A DNA stretch of 64,000 nt, taken from contig WPIO01000006.1 in assembly GCA_009760855.2 (NCBI GenBank), positions 1,019,501 to 1,083,500 of the forward strand. The letters are read 5' to 3'. The notes under the pieces are model-generated. The model was not told the origin of the DNA, searched no databases, and saw only the letters and a program-made list of their open reading frames with translations. The translations under genes were made by a program, and so were the position numbers. The stretch comes from Cristatella mucedo (taxonomy: Eukaryota > Bryozoa > Phylactolaemata > Cristatellidae). Shown in pieces: positions 58,845 to 64,000 of this stretch; position 1 is the first letter of the stretch, and the number at the start of each line of letters is the position of its first letter.

Positions 58845-59528
58845 TAATTATATGATTAAACATTTCTATAGCACCCTAAGAGAAAAGATATCTTTCTAGG
58901 CAGTGAACGTATGGTTGAAAAGAAGCACGCCAATTGGTCCGTGATAGCATGCACAACTTCAACTTCGCACAACACATACAGGACAGTTCACACAGATGGA
59001 GCAGGTGCTGTGAAGAACAGATAATAATAATAATAAAAATTATAATAATGTATTTGATATAGCACCTTCAGAGAACCCAGTCTCTTTCAAGGCACTTTAT
59101 ATTTGCTAAAAAGAAAGTGCTATCGAGTGATTAGTAGTAGCATACTCATTTAACAACAGGAATAACATGGGTAGGGGTGACATGCACAGGGTCAGCATGC
59201 AAGTTTGGTTAGTGGCAGCATGCATAGTATCACAATTGGTCCGTAATAACATGCACAACTTCAGCTTCGCACAACACATACAGGATAGTTCACACAGACG
59301 GAGCAGGTGCTGTGAAGAACAGATAATAATAATAATTTTAATAATGCATTTGATATAGCACCCTCAGAGAACTCAGTCTCTTTCAAGGCACATTATATTT
59401 GCTTAAAAGAAAGCGCGATCGAATGGTTAGTGGTAGCATACTCATTTAACAACAAGAATATCATGGTTAGGGGTGACATGCACAGGGTCAGCATGCAAGT
59501 TTGGTTAGTGGCATCATGCATAGTATCA
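58845..59528 (-). mobile_element. LINE-A tails in a 302-bp tandem duplication
   Basis: Reverse LINE-A tail sequence occurs in two direct units, about 58931-59232 and 59233-59528, beginning CAATTGGTCCGTGATAGCAT and CAATTGGTCCGTAATAACAT. Each contains TCACACAGA, an ATAATAAT tract, the tail hairpin and LINE-A 3' UTR text. A third partial tail lies at 58845-58930. Confidence 0.85.
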
Positions 59529-60960
59529 GTGCGCATAAGCACATGAAGAAAGAATCACAGGGATCCACTAAATGCTGTCCTAAATAGGTGTGTTCTTAAG
59601 TTCTTTTTAAATGTGGTCAAGTCAGGGGATGTTCTGACGCAAGTCGGGAGTGAGTTCCAGGCTTTTGGAGCGTTCGAACTAAATGCACGGTCTCCAAAGG
59701 ATTTGAGGTTTGTACGAGGTATAGGTAAACAGTTAGATTTCGAAAACCAGGCGGTACGATGCTTAGCATGATGGGGGAGTAGATCTGATATGTAGGCTGG
59801 AGCCAAAGAATGAAGGGACCTAAAAGTGAGTGACAACACAAATCTTGAAGTCGATGCATTGCTCAGCTGGGAGCCAGTGGTGGTCGGCGAGAAGTGGTGT
59901 GATGTGGCAGCTGCGACGCTCATGACAGGCAAGCCCAGCTGCAGTTTTTCACCAACTGTAAGCGCCTGAGTGCACAGGCAGCCGGTAGACCAGCAAGCAG
60001 TGAGTTGCAAATGTCAAGACGGGATGTCGCAAATGCAGCAGGTGTTTTCAGCTTCATTTTAGTCATCCAGTCAGGAGATAACGGTATAGTCGTTGGTACA
60101 TGTTCTAGGCTTTTGGAGCTTACAAACTGAGTGCACTCTTTCCAAAGCGTTTGAAGTTAGTTTGGGGCACAGCTTAACGCCTCGTATCAGATGGACACGT
60201 GATACAATGAATGGGAAGCCTGATGAGGGAGTGTTTCCGATCGTTAGGCATAGTGCAAGGAAGTGAAGGGACCTAAAAGCAATTGACTGAACCTTTAAAT
60301 TGATATGCGACTTGATGATTCCCTAGTCTAGGTCGATGAGAAGGGTTTTAATATGGCAGTTGCAACTTTCGCGACAGGCAAGCCTATCTACGGAGTCTTG
60401 CACCAGCTGTTGTTGCACAGGTAGGAACACTGCACGGAGTGAGTTACGGAAGTCTAGACACCATAATACAAATGCATGGACTAACTTATGGCTAGGGCAT
60501 CCTTATCTAAGCAAGCCTGGACTTTTGCAAAGTTAAGGAGCTGTAAGCTGGCAGACTTGACTATGGAGCTAATGTGATCGTCTAGTGAAAGCTCACTTAG
60601 GCCACTTAGATTATGTGCACAATATACAGAAAGTATGCTGACCGAGCTCATGTTGAGGGTTAGGCATTCCAATTTATGAATAACGCTATTAGGTTATCCC
60701 AAAAAGTAATAATTTTCCTACATATTAAGTCATTTTACAAAATTTTACTGCCATTCTAGTGTGAATATCAGCAATATATCCTGCAAGGCAGTTGAGAAAG
60801 ATCGCCGTGTTCGAAGGTATGATGGATCCAAACACATGCTGAGCCGTGTGTCATCTTCATTAACACGAAAGCCTAGATCGTGCAGAAGAATTGACAGACA
60901 GAGTCGTTGGGATGCATTTTTAAAGGATGGCGATGTGGACATCCAGAAATTCCCGCTTCA
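59529..60960 (-). pseudogene. LINE-A reverse transcriptase remnant, longest copy
   Basis: Minus strand, right to left: a degenerate active-site region (NEDDTRLSMCLDPSYL in place of the YADD block, 60940-60745), LTLNMSSVSI and LSLDDHISSIVKSASLQLLN (60670-60480), and the C-terminus LAPAYISDLLPHHAKHR, SFGDRAFSSNAPKAWNSLPT, TTFKKNLRTHLFRTAFSGSL (60010-59555). It continues into the LINE-A 3' UTR at 59529. It has many frameshifts and the catalytic Tyr-Ala is lost. Confidence 0.8.
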
Positions 60961-61575
60961 CCAGGTTCCGATCAGGGGATTGCATTGATTTGCCGGATGT
61001 GCGTGTGGATTGTTCGGGGACCGCTTATATTCCCAGCACCGTATATTCGGGGATTCAGTGTCCTGTTCTTCGTCGCGTGCAAGGGACCGAAGCTCGGTGG
61101 GTCCACTGCACCAGATACCTGCATGCTCCAGGTCAGCTCTCTGTCCGAAGTGGCCATGACAGTGCTCGCAGCGCTCGCGCCTGAGCTCATGCCCCCCACA
61201 CAGCCATGCGCATTGAGCCAACACGAAATTGTAATGCTGCAGACATGAGCATGCGCAGGGCAGCAAATGCTGCTGCAGTTCAGCAGTTGACTATCTGCGA
61301 TTGGTACAGATACAGGTTTTCTGTACTGCCGGCACTAGCAGTGGGAGGGGTGAGGTGCAGTACAGCAAGCTAGCTCTTCCATCCTGCCGAGGGAGTGCGC
61401 CGGATGCGGCGATGGTTACGAGCCGTTCTCGAATCGCTTACTAGCTGAGGCACCTGCTTTCATTAGCAAGCTGTTGTAATGGGTTAGCTGTAACGGCTTG
61501 CGCTCAGCTGATCGCATGCTGCTTTAAGACGACTTATCGGCAAGCATCGCGACCCAAGCTGAGGCTGCTGCACAG
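60961..61575. other. unassigned; open frames on both strands at 60960-61270
   Basis: Frames of 75-113 codons overlap on both strands at 60907-61266; none resembles a known family. The 61576 stop of the minus-strand gene lies at the right edge, so its 3' UTR should extend into this stretch. No minus-strand AATAAA was identified. Confidence 0.3.
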
Positions 61576-62788
61576 TCATAGGTGAGATTCGCCGGGCAGG
61601 CCTGTCCCGAACATTAGGTAGTGTCCTTGCGAAGCAGCCGGCCCCGGCAGTGGTGCCGTCGAGCCTTTGCCGTCACTGCCCGGCTTGTCCGGCACGGGAA
61701 ACACGTATATTTCCTGCGAAGCAACGCGGTGGTGAGCGGCAGCAGCTGCCGCTGCGCTGCCGCTGGTGCTGCTCAGATAGCGATCGCTCATGTCCTGCCG
61801 GCTGAGTATGAGAAGCACTTCGTCCATCGATTTCACCCTCTCGACGTCGATGCGGCGTGGCTCGCCGTCCGCCGAGCTCCTCACCGCCGGCCAGCCGGCA
61901 TGGGTCAACGGTGCAAGCGACGACGAGCCTTGTGTCGTTGCCGCCGGCACTCGGCTCTCGATGGCAACCTCCTCCGCCAGCCCGATCTTGTTGCTGCGGT
62001 GGGCACGCAGCACTGCAAACAGGCTGCCTTGTGTCTGCATGCTGATCGCACGGCAGTCCTTGCGTCCGACAGCTGCACGGGTGCTGGCCGCGCTTGCGCC
62101 ACCACCGCAGACGGCCACGGACGCTGCCTGAGCCAGCGGCATGTGCTTTGTCCCGCCGGCGGCAGGCAGAGTCCCGCTGGCCCAGCCTCTGGCCGGGTTG
62201 GAGGACGCCGCTCTCGCCAGCTTGATTCGGCTGCTGTGGCCGCTCATGGATGCAGCCACTAGCCGAGCGGTCCGGGTGACTTCGCCTGCATACTCGGCCT
62301 CCGATATGGCTTCTCCGCGTGCACCTGGACGATCGCCGGCGGTGTGCTGCCGCCGACTTCCGAGCTTGCTCGCCTGACCAGCACCGCCGCCTCCGCTGCA
62401 GCTGCCATCGTCAGCAGCGCTGCCTCGGGCGTGGCTGCGACACAAGAAGGCCTCCACCTTCGGTGGTGGGCTGCATTGGGAGAGGCAGCCTACACTGCGG
62501 GCAGTGGCTACCTGTGGTTCGGCAGAGGGTGGCGAGGCTGAGGGCGGCGAGGCATAGCGCTCGCTATTCGTGGCGGCCTTGCCACAGCCACCATCGCTGG
62601 ACGCCTGCTTCCAGCCATCGTCCAGCGAGATGGTCACCACGTGGCTACTGGCCACGATCGAGTTTCGTGGGTTGTTGTGGCCATCCGTCGTGGCTAGGGC
62701 TTCTCCTGAGCGGACGCTCGGACTGCTCGCTGCGGCGCTTGCCTGTCCGAGCCGACAGCACGCGCATGTCGATCGTCCGCCACCGGTC
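61576..62788 (-). CDS. unidentified single-pass membrane protein, terminal exon (cytoplasmic tail)
   Basis: This lies in the longest open frame of the window: 472 codons from 62994 to the TGA/TAG-class stop at 61576, in roughly 60% GC DNA where chance frames this long are very unlikely. I place the exon start at 62788, after an acceptor CACGTGCAG, which joins in frame to the membrane exon at 63141-62995 across a 206-base intron. The 403-residue tail is hydrophilic and Ser/Ala/Arg/Pro-rich, with VASSHVVTISLDDGWKQ, SMDEVLLILSRQDMSDRYL and VASQEIYVFPVPDKPGSDGK as its most ordered parts and a C-terminus GLPGESHL. No domain is recognised. The retained-intron reading (frame open from 62994) is the alternative. 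Confidence 0.5.
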
Positions 62789-62994
62789 CTGCACGTGCGC
62801 GCGCCATGCGCGCCTCTGTTCGCATGGCAATTTCGAGGTGACATGGCAATCGTCGCAAAAATGCCTCGATCGGCAGTCGACGGTCTTCGTCGACTGCCGT
62901 GCGGCGCAAGCTTCGGCGCGCTCCCTACCCCGCTCCGCCCAGCGTGTGTGCTTGCAAGCAAGGAGGAGCCTGCAGCTGGGTAGCTCATCCCCAC

Positions 62995-63141
62995 CTTGTG
63001 GCTTTTCCGTGTGCCGCTGCCTGCTTGACGATGACGCAGACGGTGAGCAGCAGCACGGCTGCGCTCAGCAGCCCGATCGCTGTCGTCGATGTCGATGTCG
63101 TCGCTGCAATGACATCACTCCGCATGCATCCTCTGGGCATC
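62995..63141 (-). CDS. unidentified membrane protein, transmembrane exon
   Basis: On the minus strand an acceptor CGCTGCGCAG precedes 63141 and a donor AAG|GTGGGG follows 62995. The 147-base exon (a multiple of three) encodes MRSDVIAATTSTST, a hydrophobic core AIGLLSAAVLLLTVCVIV, and a basic cytoplasmic-side stop KQAAAHGKATR. This Thr/Ser-rich stem, 18-20 residue membrane span and basic flank is typical of type I single-pass proteins. Upstream ectodomain exons would be to the right, beyond a SINE-A copy that begins 45 bases away. None was found in the last 650 bases. Family unknown. Confidence 0.45.
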
Positions 63142-63185
63142 CTGCGCAGCGAGCGAGCAGCAGTGGCAGCCGAAGTCCGTGACCC

Positions 63186-63345
63186 GTGCTGGTTTAGCCC
63201 AGTGATTTAGGTGCTTGCCTCGATCAAAGTCTATGTGAACGTATTTGATGATTGAGGTCGCCGACTCTAGCCCTGCGGCATATGTGAAGCGCCTGAGTAG
63301 AGATAAAGTTCTCATGGGGCGCTATGCAAGCGAATTGTATTTACT
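63186..63345 (+). mobile_element. SINE-A copy
   Basis: GTGCTGGTTTAGCCCAGTGA (head), TCGCCGACTCTAGCCCTGCG (box B-like), GTGAAGCGCCTGAGTAGAGA, TAAAGTTCTCATGGGGCGCT and GCAAGCGAATTGTATT. It has extra sequence between the head and box B, like the 19.4-kb copy. Confidence 0.75.
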
Positions 63346-63559
63346 CGTTTATTTTAGACCAATCTCTACATGCGTGTGGTTTAGATGGACATCCAGTTTG
63401 CATCATTGGGTTGCCAGGACTGCAGCCGTAGGTGAAAGGCCCATCATCGAGGGGGGTGGTGGAGGGAAAGGCATGGCAGTGCCTGTTCAAACGTTTTGCC
63501 GAGCCGACTGCAGTCGTCTTGGCTTATAAAGAGTACACATGGGCCTAAAAATAGGCATT

Positions 63560-63710
63560 CTTATGTGCAGAGTTTGTGTATGTATATGTATATATGAGTA
63601 TATGTATATGTATATGAGTGTATGTGGAGTGAGACTAATATATCGCACGCACGCACGCACACACACACACACATGCATGCATGCACACACGCGCACACGC
63701 ACGCACACTC
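63560..63710 (+). repeat. compound TA/TG and CA/GCAC microsatellite
   Basis: GTATATGTATATATGAGTAT type units at about 63575-63625 are followed by CACGCACGCACG, CA and GCATGCATGC arrays to about 63705. Confidence 0.9.
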
Positions 63711-64000
63711 GAGATCCTCGGGATTTCTAATGACCTTTCTTCTGCAGTTCGGGTATGTGTAGGCATTGCCATTAAATCTGCAGGCAGCCTGGGGAACACT
63801 TTCGCTAGTGTTACTACAACAAATTCAACAGAACTTACCGACTGCAGAATATGCTTACAAGCAAACACCTAGCATAATTGTCGAGCAAGCAACTCAATTG
63901 GATTCAAGTTCCTGATATAGTATTTCGTCTGAGGATGGAGTGAAGATCATAAACTCCAGACATGTCTACTTATTATTGGCAAAGACCGTAAAAGAAAGGA
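63711..64000. other. no gene recognised
   Basis: The frame at 63681-63872 has a protein-like end (TNSTELTDCRICLQANT) but no confirming splice site or family. Confidence 0.2.

Noticed and set aside
62319-63182. 287-codon plus-strand Arg/Cys-rich frame
   Set aside because: Antisense to the longer minus-strand frame, with composition typical of a shadow frame.
57712-64000. Search for QRSL1 exon 3 with the catalytic Ser-cisSer region
   Set aside because: No plus-strand match to the expected SSTEN/GSSGGS motifs was found; the exon is presumably outside the window.

Overview
This is a eukaryotic nuclear window: genes are split by GT-AG introns, tRNA genes lack an encoded CCA and end in T-runs, polyadenylation signals are AATAAA, and most of the sequence is intergenic, intronic or interspersed repeat. 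A three-exon precursor of tandem GWG-KR amidation sites (the APGWamide/GWamide type of prohormone) points to a lophotrochozoan animal (mollusc, annelid or relative). I cannot name the species.

Layout. 1-1650: last exon of a BORCS5-like gene (+) and its 3' UTR. 1650-12600: mostly non-coding, with CpG-rich blocks alternating with AT-rich sequence and long CT microsatellites. 12.6-14.8 kb: the complete GWamide-type neuropeptide precursor gene (+) with TATA box and poly(A) signal. 15-33 kb: repeats, one tRNA-Asp(GTC) (-) and a few weak candidate exons. 33.9-34.5 kb: an uninterrupted FDX2-type mitochondrial ferredoxin reading frame (+). 35-40 kb: LINE and SINE remnants and a perfect 46-bp palindrome. 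40-44 kb: GC-rich region with an unidentified gene ending at a poly(A) signal near 44.06 kb. 49.6 kb: tRNA-Ala(AGC) (-). 50.3-57.7 kb: first two coding exons of QRSL1/GatA (+), split by a 7-kb intron full of LINE fragments. 61.5-63.15 kb (-): a transmembrane-segment exon and a 404-codon terminal exon of an unrecognised single-pass membrane protein, lying antisense downstream of QRSL1 exon 2.

Mobile DNA dominates the rest. Two related non-LTR retrotransposon groups (called LINE-A and LINE-B here) with CR1/L2/jockey-like reverse transcriptase C-termini occur in many broken copies in both orientations. Two tRNA-derived SINE families (SINE-A, SINE-B) are present. SINE-A ends in a hairpin-forming tail resembling the LINE-A 3' end, which suggests a SINE/LINE partnership. 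Several perfect palindromes and hairpins are unusually intact.

The recognised genes do not form one pathway. BORCS5 acts in lysosome positioning, FDX2 in mitochondrial Fe-S cluster synthesis, QRSL1 in mitochondrial Gln-tRNA formation, and the prohormone in secretion. The most novel-looking items are the GW-dipeptide prohormone, the unidentified membrane protein at 61.6-63.1 kb, the palindromes and the SINE/LINE shared tail. All assignments are by reading the sequence; no database search was possible.
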